Shown here piece by piece: positions 36,800 through 44,092 of a DNA stretch of 64,000 bases. The translations under genes and the position numbers were made by a program. The notes under the pieces are model-generated. The model saw only the letters and a list, made by a program, of their open reading frames with translations, did not search any database and was not told the DNA's origin. This stretch comes from Pseudomonas lalucatii (GTDB lineage Bacteria; Pseudomonadota; Gammaproteobacteria; Pseudomonadales; Pseudomonadaceae), in the NCBI RefSeq assembly GCF_018398425.1, contig NZ_JADPMV010000001.1, forward strand, positions 1,426,001 through 1,490,000, given 5' to 3'. Within the stretch, counting starts at the first letter, position 1. Each line of letters starts with the position of its first letter.

Positions 36800-38326
36800 A
36801 TGAATTCCTCCCCCAATCTCGATCAACTGACACCTGAGCAACTGCGCGAACTGGCCGCGCAGTTGCTCACGCAGGTCGATGTGATGGGCAAAAAGATCCA
36901 CCGCGATCAAACAATCATCGTGCAGCTCACCCATGAAATCGCCTGGTACAAGCGGAACAAGTTCGCCAAGCGCAGCGAGCAACTGAGCCCTGACCAGGGC
37001 AGCCTGCTTGATGACCTGCTCGACACCGACATCGCCGCCATCGAGGCGGAGCTGAAAGCCGTCAATCTCCCAGTTGCTCCAGCCGAACCGCGCCAACAAC
37101 CCAAGCGCACACCGCTGCCAGCGCAATTTCCGCGCACCGTGATTCGTCACGAGCCGGAGAACACCCAGTGCGCCTGCGGCTGCCAGCTGCAACGCATCGG
37201 TGAAGACGTCAGCGAAAAGCTGGATTACACGCCGGGCGTGTTCACCGTTGAGCAGCACGTGCGTGGCAAATGGGCCTGTCGCCAGTGCGAAACCCTGATC
37301 CAGGCACCCGTGCCGGCCCAAGTGATCGACAAGGGCATCCCCACCGCCGGCCTCCTGGCTCACGTGATGGTGGCCAAATTCGCCGACCACCTGCCGCTGT
37401 ACCGGCAGGAGAAAATCTTTGGCCGTGCCGGCCTGGCCATCGCCCGCTCGACACTGGCGCAGTGGGTCGGACAAACCGGCGTGCAGCTCCAGCCGCTGGT
37501 CGATGCCCTGCGCGAAGCCGTGCTGGCCCAACGCGTGATCCATGCTGATGAAACCCCGGTGCAAATGCTCGCGCCGGGCGAGAAGAAAACCCATCGGGCT
37601 TACGTCTGGGCCTACAGCACCACGCCGTTCGCCAACCTGAAGGCCGTGGTGTACGACTTCAGCCCCAGCCGTGCCGGCGAGCATGCGCGCAATTTTCTGG
37701 GTCAGTGGAATGGGAAGCTGGTCTGCGACGACTTCGCGGGCTACAAGGCCAGCTTCGAGCAAGGCATCACCGAAATTGGCTGCATGGCCCACGCCCGCCG
37801 CAAGTTCTTCGATCTTCACGCTGCAAACAAAAGCCAGTTGGCCGAACAGGCACTGCACGCGATTGGCGGCTTGTACGAAATCGAACGGCAAGCACGGGAC
37901 ATGAGCAATGAAGAACGCCGGCGAATACGGCAGGACAAAGCCTCACCGATCCTCGATACGCTGCATGACTGGATGCTGGCCCAGCGTGATCTTGTGCCCA
38001 ACGGATCGGCCACGGCGAAAGCCTTGGATTACAGCCTAAAACGCTGGGTAGCGCTGACGCGCTACCTGGAAGATGGAGCTGTGCCCATCGACAATAACCA
38101 GGTCGAGAACCAGATCCGGCCATGGGCACTTGGGCGCTCGAACTGGTTGTTTGCCGGGTCGCTACGCAGCGGCAAACGAGCGGCGGCGATCATGAGCCTG
38201 ATCCAGTCGGCGCGGATGAATGGGCATGATCCGTATGCCTATCTCAAGGACGTGCTGACACGCCTGCCGACGCAGCGGGCGATTGAGATCGGCCAACTGT
38301 TGCCGCATCAGTGGGTACCTGGCTGA
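36800..38326 (+). CDS. tnpC: IS66 transposase TnpC
   Basis: 508 residues, full length and uninterrupted. An N-terminal coiled region (residues ~1-60) is followed by a zinc-binding segment (CACGCQLQ ... CRQCET, ~115-160) and a DDE catalytic domain with HADETPVQML (~245), CDDFAGYKA (~305) and the late DNNQVENQIRPWALGRSNW (~430) containing the catalytic glutamate. It can presumably still mobilise this copy and, in trans, copy 1. Confidence 0.95.
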   Translation: MNSSPNLDQLTPEQLRELAAQLLTQVDVMGKKIHRDQTIIVQLTHEIAWYKRNKFAKRSEQLSPDQGSLLDDLLDTDIAAIEAELKAVNLPVAPAEPRQQPKRTPLPAQFPRTVIRHEPENTQCACGCQLQRIGEDVSEKLDYTPGVFTVEQHVRGKWACRQCETLIQAPVPAQVIDKGIPTAGLLAHVMVAKFADHLPLYRQEKIFGRAGLAIARSTLAQWVGQTGVQLQPLVDALREAVLAQRVIHADETPVQMLAPGEKKTHRAYVWAYSTTPFANLKAVVYDFSPSRAGEHARNFLGQWNGKLVCDDFAGYKASFEQGITEIGCMAHARRKFFDLHAANKSQLAEQALHAIGGLYEIERQARDMSNEERRRIRQDKASPILDTLHDWMLAQRDLVPNGSATAKALDYSLKRWVALTRYLEDGAVPIDNNQVENQIRPWALGRSNWLFAGSLRSGKRAAAIMSLIQSARMNGHDPYAYLKDVLTRLPTQRAIEIGQLLPHQWVPG

Positions 38327-38357
38327 ATCACGCAAGGTGAGTTCGGCGGACGCTTAC

Positions 38358-38522
38358 GGGCCAAGGGCAATGCCTGCAGCTCGATCTTCAGATGAGGGCT
38401 TCGTCAGCGGATTCCATCAGGGCCAGTAGGTTTCCGGCCTGCACAACAGGCCGGATATAAGACTGCTCCTACCTATACGCCAGCATGCCTACCTATTGAG
38501 CTCCGGGAGGCGTCCATATAAG
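38358..38522 (+). mobile_element. IS1111-type element, displaced right end
   Basis: After the 8-base duplication (38358-38365), 157 bp carry the right end of the element whose transposase is at 1958-2983. The subterminal repeat ggcgtccatataag (38509-38522) matches 3107-3120 exactly and is inverted relative to it in element orientation. In the IS1111 group the guide (seek/bridge) RNA is encoded in this 3' non-coding end. No other gene is visible here. Confidence 0.78.
38434..38500 (+). ncRNA. Candidate IS1111 seek/bridge RNA segment
   Basis: A perfect hairpin CCGGCCTG-cacaa-CAGGCCGG (38434-38454) is followed by two copies of CCTACCTAT (38468-38476 and 38488-38496) exactly 20 bp apart, within the non-coding right end of the IS1111-type element. 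The group is known to encode its guide RNA here. Boundaries and strand are inferred from element orientation. Confidence 0.35.
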
Positions 38523-38566
38523 TGTCCCTAGATCGAGCCCGCTACCGCAGGTGGGCACTCAATGGG

Positions 38567-39565
38567 TCAATCAAGACCCTCCCTAACGCACTGGCTCGGC
38601 AAACTGCCGAAGCGGCGGATGTAGGAGCGTCGCAATTGCTGTTCGTCGCCGAATCCGCAATCACGCGCTATTTGCTTCAAGGACGCATCCGTTTCGCAGA
38701 TACGTCGGGCGGCGGCTTCCACACGAAAGAGCTCGACAGTCTTCGCAGGGGTTCGCCCCACCTTCTCAACATAACGCCTGGCGAACGTCCGCGTTGACAT
38801 GCCCGAGCGCCTAGCCAGTGCCTCCACGCTTAGATCACTGGAAAGATTGCAGAGCATCCAAGCATGTAGCTTGCCGAAGTCAGCATCCCCTGCGTACTGA
38901 ACTGCAAGGGACTGCGACTGCTGAGGCTGGTCACCGGGGCGCTTTAGGAATACCACCACCAGGCGCGCCACTTCGATTGCCGCGTTGTACCCCCAGTCGT
39001 CCTCCAGCAGCGACAAGGCCAGATCAATCCCGGCACTGAACCCTGCACAACTCCAGATCGTGCCATCGCGGACAAAGATTGGACTGTCCTCGATCCGCGC
39101 TGCCGGATAACGAGTAGCAAGCACCGGATTCGCCTTCCAGTGGGAGGTCATGCGCTTCCCATCCGCCAGGCCGGCTTCTGCGACGATGAAAGCGCCCGTG
39201 CAGATGGCACAGACCCGGCGGGCCCGCCCACCGAAAAGGCGCAACCATTCAATGAGGCCTTCAGGGAGGGGAGGATCGGAAGGAGGCCCGCCTCCCGGCA
39301 CCAGTAAGGTGTCTACCGAGCTGATATCGATCGAGTCCAGCGGTTCGGTGGCGATTGCAATACCGCAGGAGGTTCGCACCCGGCCACCATGGACGGAGGC
39401 CACGACGATTCGATAGGTGGCAGGCCGGGCCCATGGCAGATACTCGCTGGCGATCTGGAACACATCGCTAGGGCCCGCGATATCGGTCAGGGTCACTCCG
39501 TCAAAGGCGAGTATCAGGACGAATTGGCTGCGCGCGATTGGCAGCAACTGATGGGTTTTTGTCAT
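38567..39565 (-). CDS. GlxA-type transcriptional regulator (DJ-1/PfpI + AraC)
   Basis: 332 residues. N-terminal DJ-1/PfpI-like domain (residues ~15-200) with the elbow motif AICTGAFIVAEAGLADGKRM and following THxx-like segment TSHWKA. C-terminal AraC domain (~225-325) with LSVEALARRSGMSTRTFARRY and a second helix-turn-helix. Divergently placed from the small gene at 39710 and the DJ-1/PfpI protein at 40147, which it may regulate. Confidence 0.88.
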   Translation of the reverse strand: MTKTHQLLPIARSQFVLILAFDGVTLTDIAGPSDVFQIASEYLPWARPATYRIVVASVHGGRVRTSCGIAIATEPLDSIDISSVDTLLVPGGGPPSDPPLPEGLIEWLRLFGGRARRVCAICTGAFIVAEAGLADGKRMTSHWKANPVLATRYPAARIEDSPIFVRDGTIWSCAGFSAGIDLALSLLEDDWGYNAAIEVARLVVVFLKRPGDQPQQSQSLAVQYAGDADFGKLHAWMLCNLSSDLSVEALARRSGMSTRTFARRYVEKVGRTPAKTVELFRVEAAARRICETDASLKQIARDCGFGDEQQLRRSYIRRFGSLPSQCVREGLD

Positions 39566-39709
39566 TTCGCGATATCCAGTAATGCATAAGAATCAGGTCA
39601 CAGCGTGCCGGGAGGCCGCGTGTCCAGTACACACCCTTATCTCTGGCTCCAAACCGAAAAGGGTTGGTCCACTGGGGAATTGCGAACATCTCAACAAAAG
39701 GACAGCAAC

Positions 39710-40099
39710 TTGACTCTTATATCCGAAATCCAGGCAGCTGAAAACTCGCTCGCCGAGGCCCTCGCCTCCGGCGATGTTCACAAATTCACCGCACTGTATA
39801 CGGAGGACGCTCAACTGACTCCCAACCAAGCGCCGACGTTCTCCGGGCGCGATGAAATTGCCGCGTTCTTCGAATCGACACTTCAGCAGGGAATCGTAGC
39901 CGGCAGTTTCCAGACACTAGAGGTCGAAGGATTTGGCGAGACCGCAGTGGAAATCGGAAATTACGTGCTCTTTGCCGAATTAGCCCCTGGGCAACGCGTG
40001 GAAGCCGGACGTGGGAAGTACATGGTGTTGTGGAAGCGGATAGGTGGCCGATGGCTGATGCATCGCGATCTGTTCAACAACGCGGCGACTCCCGGTTAA
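39710..40099 (+). CDS. SnoaL-like / DUF4440 family protein
   Basis: 129-residue NTF2-like protein (SgcJ/EcaC type): EIQAAENSLAEALASGDVHK, YTEDAQLTPNQAPTFSGRDE and a C-terminal WKRIGGRWLMHRDLFN are typical. TTG 39710 is chosen as start because AAGGA lies 7 bases upstream and homologues begin at this point; the open frame extends further upstream to 39605. The function of such proteins is usually unknown. Followed after 47 bp by a DJ-1/PfpI protein. Confidence 0.68.
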   Translation: MTLISEIQAAENSLAEALASGDVHKFTALYTEDAQLTPNQAPTFSGRDEIAAFFESTLQQGIVAGSFQTLEVEGFGETAVEIGNYVLFAELAPGQRVEAGRGKYMVLWKRIGGRWLMHRDLFNNAATPG

Positions 40100-40146
40100 C
40101 AGTGAGCCGCCCCCTCCCCGGAAACTCATTTTCTCGAGATCACACC

Positions 40147-40833
40147 ATGAAGGTTCAAGCGGTCGTATTCCCAGGTTTCACATTCATTGACCTTGCCGGT
40201 CCGATGCAGGCATTTTCTCTTTTGCCAGAGTTCCAAGCGCAAGTCGTGTGGCAGCAAAAAGGTGAGATTGCCTCCGATGCAGGTGTGCCGGTGGTAGCTT
40301 CCCATAGTTTCTCGGATGCCTGGAAAGATCCAGATATTCTTTTTGTTCCCGGAAACACCCTGGCTCTGTTCGACCAGCTCGAAAACCCGCGTATTCTGGA
40401 CTTCCTCGCCGACCGAGGCACCCGCGCAGGTTGGATCACAAGCGTGTGCAACGGCTCCCTGCTGTTGGGTGCGTCGGGCCTGCTGCACGGCTACAAGGCC
40501 GCGGCCTACTGGTACACCCGCGAATATCTAGCCCACTTCGGGGCGAAGCCAGTGGCAGATCGCGTAGTCATCGACCGCAACCGCGCCACGGGTGGTGGCA
40601 TGACGGCCGGCATTGATTTCGGCCTGACCATGCTCGGGCACTTGGTCGACAACACACACGGCCAACTGGCGGAATTGATTTTCGAATACGCCCCCGAGCC
40701 GCCATACGGCACTGGTCGCCCGGAATTGGCATCGGAAGAGACGCGACAAACAGCCCTTAGCATCGTCGCCAATCTTATGCCGGTCGAGCGGATTGCCAAG
40801 CTCAAGGCTCGCGCGGCACCCCGAACTCTCTGA
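40147..40833 (+). CDS. DJ-1/PfpI-family protein, isonitrile-hydratase-like
   Basis: 228-residue single-domain DJ-1/PfpI protein with the nucleophile motif SVCNGSLLLGASGLLHG (Cys near residue 101) and an N-terminal acidic residue in IDLAGPMQ. The layout resembles isonitrile hydratase (InhA), which turns isonitriles into N-formamides, but other activities of this superfamily are possible. Probably co-transcribed with the SnoaL-like gene. Confidence 0.75.
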   Translation: MKVQAVVFPGFTFIDLAGPMQAFSLLPEFQAQVVWQQKGEIASDAGVPVVASHSFSDAWKDPDILFVPGNTLALFDQLENPRILDFLADRGTRAGWITSVCNGSLLLGASGLLHGYKAAAYWYTREYLAHFGAKPVADRVVIDRNRATGGGMTAGIDFGLTMLGHLVDNTHGQLAELIFEYAPEPPYGTGRPELASEETRQTALSIVANLMPVERIAKLKARAAPRTL

Positions 40834-40939
40834 GCGCAGGGGAGGCGGCCCATCCAGAAGCCGTTTTCGGGAAAGAGCCTCTTTTCATTGCACCCTAACG
40901 CGTCGAACAGGCCCACCCGGAGCACAGTGGGGAATGGCC

Positions 40940-41863
40940 ATGAACAGGCAGAGCACTGAAGCCTTCGAACAATGGAACTTCGCCGTAAGCTCGATTTGTG
41001 GCGAATTCCTTACCCGACCCTCAGACAGGGAGAATCTTTTCATCGGTGAGATAAGCCAGCGCGATCTTGGCAGCCTAACGATCGCACATATCAGGTGCAA
41101 CGCAGGCTCGATCCGACGTCCCCTTGTCAACGCAACGCACACGGATGACCGCCATTGCTTTCTGGTCTTACAACGTTCGGGACAGATGTACATTGAGATC
41201 GAGCAACAGACGATCCTGCTCGAACCTGGGGACATGGCCCTGCTCGATCCCGCTACGGCCTTTGAGATGAGGCCCAAAGGACTGTTCAGTCAAGCGTCTT
41301 TCCACCTCTCGCGGGACATACTGAGACGCCCCTCCTCGCAACAGGTGCCACGCTCCGGAAAACTGGCGCGAATTAGCAACTGCGCCCATCTATTGCGCAG
41401 CCTTGTACAGGAACTGATAGCAGGCGATGCGGTGTCCGTAGGAGCCATGCATGAGGGGCAGGCGCTGCAGGAAGCTATCGTCGCACTGCTGATTCCGGCG
41501 CTCCAGAGCACCGACGAACCTACCATACCGGTACCCTCAAGGCTTCACATCGAACGACTCATTATGCAGTCGCTCGCCGATGAAAACTTGAGGCCAGAAT
41601 ACATCGCACAGCGCTTCGGCATTTCCGTGCGGCAACTGCATCGCATATTCGAGGCCCAGAACGAAAGCGTCTGTCGTTACATACAGCGGCAACGCCTGCA
41701 CCGGAGTGCGATAGATCTATGCGAGCCGATGTTGCACCGTCTGCCGATAACCGCCATTGCCCATAAATGGGGATTCGCTGACTCGGCGCACTTTTCCCGA
41801 GCCTTCAAACGCCAATACGGTATGGCGCCCATGGAATATCGCGCGCAAGATGGGGCCACCTGA
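40940..41863 (+). CDS. AraC-family activator, FeaR-like
   Basis: 307-residue regulator. The N-terminal AraC-binding_2 domain (residues ~20-190, with DPATAFEM) and C-terminal double helix-turn-helix (YIAQRFGISVRQLHRIFE, then AIAHKWGFADSAHFSRAFK) resemble FeaR, activator of phenylethylamine/phenylacetaldehyde genes. ATG 40940 is used (GGGGA upstream). The nearest plausible target, the phenylacetaldehyde dehydrogenase at 4235, is now 35 kb away but would be about 7 kb away in the un-inverted order. Confidence 0.8.
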   Translation: MNRQSTEAFEQWNFAVSSICGEFLTRPSDRENLFIGEISQRDLGSLTIAHIRCNAGSIRRPLVNATHTDDRHCFLVLQRSGQMYIEIEQQTILLEPGDMALLDPATAFEMRPKGLFSQASFHLSRDILRRPSSQQVPRSGKLARISNCAHLLRSLVQELIAGDAVSVGAMHEGQALQEAIVALLIPALQSTDEPTIPVPSRLHIERLIMQSLADENLRPEYIAQRFGISVRQLHRIFEAQNESVCRYIQRQRLHRSAIDLCEPMLHRLPITAIAHKWGFADSAHFSRAFKRQYGMAPMEYRAQDGAT

Positions 41864-41957
41864 TCCAGGTCTCTCCACTCAGCCCCTACAGCATCCACTC
41901 GTAGGTCTGTCTATTTGTATACTACTTGAATCCTGCCCTTGAATCGCCCCGGATTTC

Positions 41958-42839
41958 TTAGACACTTTCCAGGCTCAGTAAATGTCGCTTCTCAAACTCT
42001 ACCGGTGACAGCTGGTTGTTGAAACCGTGTCGGCGTTTTGGGTTGTAAAACATCTCGATGTAGTCGAACACATCAGCGCGTGCGTCCTGCCTGGTGCTAT
42101 AGATTTTTCGCCTGATCCGTTCCCGCTTCAGCAGCTGGAAAAAGCTTTCCGCTACTGCGTTGTCATGGCAATTGCCGCGCCGACTCATGCTGCCAAGCAA
42201 GTTATTGGCTTTCAGGAAGCTCTGCCAGTCGCCGCTGCTGAACTGGCTCCCCTGATCTGAGTGAATCATCACTTCCTGCTTTGGCTTACGCCGCCAAACT
42301 GCCATCAGCAACGCATCAATAGCCAGGTCGCTGGTCATCTGCGGTTTCATTGACCAACCGATTACCTGCCGCGAGAACAGATCGAGCACCACCGCCAAAT
42401 ACAACCAGCCCTCATAGGTGCGGATGTAGGTGATGTCCGTGACCCAGACCTTGTTGGGTTCGGTGACATTGAATCGGCGCTCCAGATGATTCGGTGAAGC
42501 CGCTGGAGGCTTACCACCATAGCGGCCCGGTCGGCGACGATACCCTGTCTGTGAGCGCAGCCCTTCCAAGCGCATCAGTCGAGCAACACGATGCTTGCCG
42601 CATGCTTCTCCAAGCTCACGCAGGTCGTCGTGGATTTTGCGGTAGCCGTACACACCGCCGCTCTCTAGGCACGCGTGCTTGATCAGTCCAAGCAGGCGTT
42701 GATCATCCTTGGCTCGTGCAGACTTCGGTTCAGCCAGCCACGTGTAGTAACCACTGGCATGTACTTTCAGCGTCAGGCACAGGCGGCGAACCGAATAGTC
42801 AGCGGATAGCTGGTTGATGAAGGCGTACTTCAGCCGCAC
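41958..42839 (-). CDS. IS3-family transposase OrfB (DDE)
   Basis: 293 residues with HTH_21 segment YGYRKIHDDLRELG and an rve catalytic core: WVTDITYI, MIHSDQGSQFSS and DNAVAESFFQLLK give the D, D and E residues. It is expressed as an OrfAB fusion by -1 frameshifting at A AAA AAG (42863-42869 on the minus strand). Intact. Confidence 0.93.
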   Translation of the reverse strand: MRLKYAFINQLSADYSVRRLCLTLKVHASGYYTWLAEPKSARAKDDQRLLGLIKHACLESGGVYGYRKIHDDLRELGEACGKHRVARLMRLEGLRSQTGYRRRPGRYGGKPPAASPNHLERRFNVTEPNKVWVTDITYIRTYEGWLYLAVVLDLFSRQVIGWSMKPQMTSDLAIDALLMAVWRRKPKQEVMIHSDQGSQFSSGDWQSFLKANNLLGSMSRRGNCHDNAVAESFFQLLKRERIRRKIYSTRQDARADVFDYIEMFYNPKRRHGFNNQLSPVEFEKRHLLSLESV

Positions 42840-43108
42840 TCCTTGGCAAAGTACGCGGCGGCCTTTTTTAGGATGTCTCGCTCTTCGGTCACGCGCTTGA
42901 GTTCGGCACGAAGACGACGCAGCTCAGCTTGCTGATCGTCCTCTTGCGCGCGCTGCTCTTGGGGCTTGCTGTAGCGTTTAACCCAGGCATACAGGCTGTG
43001 GGTCGACATGCCCAAACGAACAGCTACCTCAGCCACTGGCAGACCTCGTTCGGTCACCTGTTTGACTGCTTCGATTTTGAATTCTTCGGGATAACGCGGG
43101 TTGCTCAT
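42830..43108 (-). CDS. IS3-family OrfA (HTH_8)
   Basis: 92-residue transposase_8 protein: YPEEFKIEAVKQVTERGLPV, then VRLGMSTHSLYAWVKRY and a leucine-zipper segment. It overlaps orfB by 10 bp and contains the slippery AAAAAAG near its end. Confidence 0.93.
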   Translation of the reverse strand: MSNPRYPEEFKIEAVKQVTERGLPVAEVAVRLGMSTHSLYAWVKRYSKPQEQRAQEDDQQAELRRLRAELKRVTEERDILKKAAAYFAKECG

Positions 43109-43167
43109 GGCACCTCCTAGTGGGCCGTATTATGAGGCCTGGAGGTGTTTACGAAACTAGGGGCGAT

Positions 43168-43737
43168 TCAGACGGCTCCAGGAGTTGCTCCGAGTCCCAC
43201 TATGATCGCGCCCAGAGCCGCTCCGGTCGCAGCGCCAGTCAACGCGCCCTGCACGTCATGCGCGATCACCAGTGCCAACTTCTTTTTGTCCAGTCTCCCC
43301 GAGAGTTCCTTCACGTAGAGGAGACTATCCTCGGTGATGCTGCCGATCGCTGCGGCAACTTCGTTCGCCGCGCTCTTGAGTTTATCCGAGAGGGCTCGCA
43401 GATCGTCCTCGATCTCTTCGAACGCTTGCTCGCTCAGCAGGTTCTTGCTGAACTCCCTGAGTATCTCGGCATCGCCTTCTCCGATAATTTCTTTCTTCAC
43501 AAGACTATCGACCTGCACATCGAAGGCTCCCTCAGAAAACAGAGGTTGACCGCTTAGCAGGTGGGTTGTCTCGAACAGGATTTCGCGATGGTACTTGCCA
43601 ATATCGGTTGCCGGCACTTTCAATGAGCCGACAGTGCCGGATGGCTGCCCTATCCCAGCGCTGGGTAGCATTGCGGCAAGGCCGAGGCCGGCTGTTCCGA
43701 GCAGGACCTGGCGTCTTTCGTAGTTGGTGCCTTTCAT
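43168..43737 (-). CDS. Exported hypothetical protein, C-terminus cut by IS3
   Basis: 189 residues with a twin-arginine-like signal (ERRQVLLGTAGLGLAAML), a helical acidic middle (EIEDDLRALSDKLKSAANEV) and a glycine/alanine-rich C-terminal stretch (GALTGAATGAALGAIIVG) that could insert in a membrane. The stop TGA is supplied by the first bases of the IS3 end (TGAATCG), so the original protein was probably longer. Function not recognised. Confidence 0.65.
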   Translation of the reverse strand: MKGTNYERRQVLLGTAGLGLAAMLPSAGIGQPSGTVGSLKVPATDIGKYHREILFETTHLLSGQPLFSEGAFDVQVDSLVKKEIIGEGDAEILREFSKNLLSEQAFEEIEDDLRALSDKLKSAANEVAAAIGSITEDSLLYVKELSGRLDKKKLALVIAHDVQGALTGAATGAALGAIIVGLGATPGAV

Positions 43738-44092
43738 TGGAATCGCTCCTGTCTTCCTTCGGGTCTCTCCCGACGTGCCGAGTCGTGGAGAAAGAGGACG
43801 TATTAATTTATAGGTCAGTCCGTCCCCTTTTTTGCCGGGTCAGCCGGTTTCCAGAGGCAGCTACGAAGCAATTTTGGCCGGCCGTGTGCGGCGCGCAGGT
43901 CCATGACCATCACCTTCCGCTGTACGCCATGCCCCGCTGACTTCTTCTCCCCCAATCCCTAGCTGGGACCATCGCGCTCGAAGTCAGCATCATCCTCGAA
44001 ACGGTCTTTGACCCCTTCCCCGCCAATGCCCAACCTCTCGCCCGCGGCACCTGTGCGTGCCGCGCGATTCGCCAGGGAGGCTGGGCTCAGGG
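43738..44092. other. Intergenic region before traG
   Basis: 355 bp with no gene I can support, only short open frames. It holds the promoter side of the exported-protein gene and the leader of the conjugation operon. In related trb modules a relaxase and origin of transfer lie upstream of traG; neither is recognisable here. Confidence 0.4.

Larger units (their letters stand above)
35989..38357 (+). mobile_element. IS66-family element, copy 2 (complete, 2369 bp)
   Basis: Complete element with terminal inverted repeats GTAAGCGTCC at 35989 and its complement ending at 38357, carrying tnpA, tnpB and tnpC intact. The flanking octamers differ (gttcatac left, gggccaag right), so it lacks the expected 8-bp target duplication. 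The right octamer is the reverse complement of the one beside copy 1. Confidence 0.96.
41940..43170 (-). mobile_element. IS3-family element, intact (1231 bp)
   Basis: Terminal inverted repeats begin TGAATCGCCCC (41940-41950) with the complement ggggcgattca at the other end (43160-43170). orfA and orfB overlap. No matching 3-bp target duplication is seen (cct left, gac right), so a deletion or rearrangement may have followed insertion. Confidence 0.9.

Noticed and set aside
1..38357. Classical composite transposon bounded by two IS66 copies
   Set aside because: The swapped octamers and the split IS1111-type element require an inversion. Without the off-window left flank there is no evidence that the pair moved as a unit.
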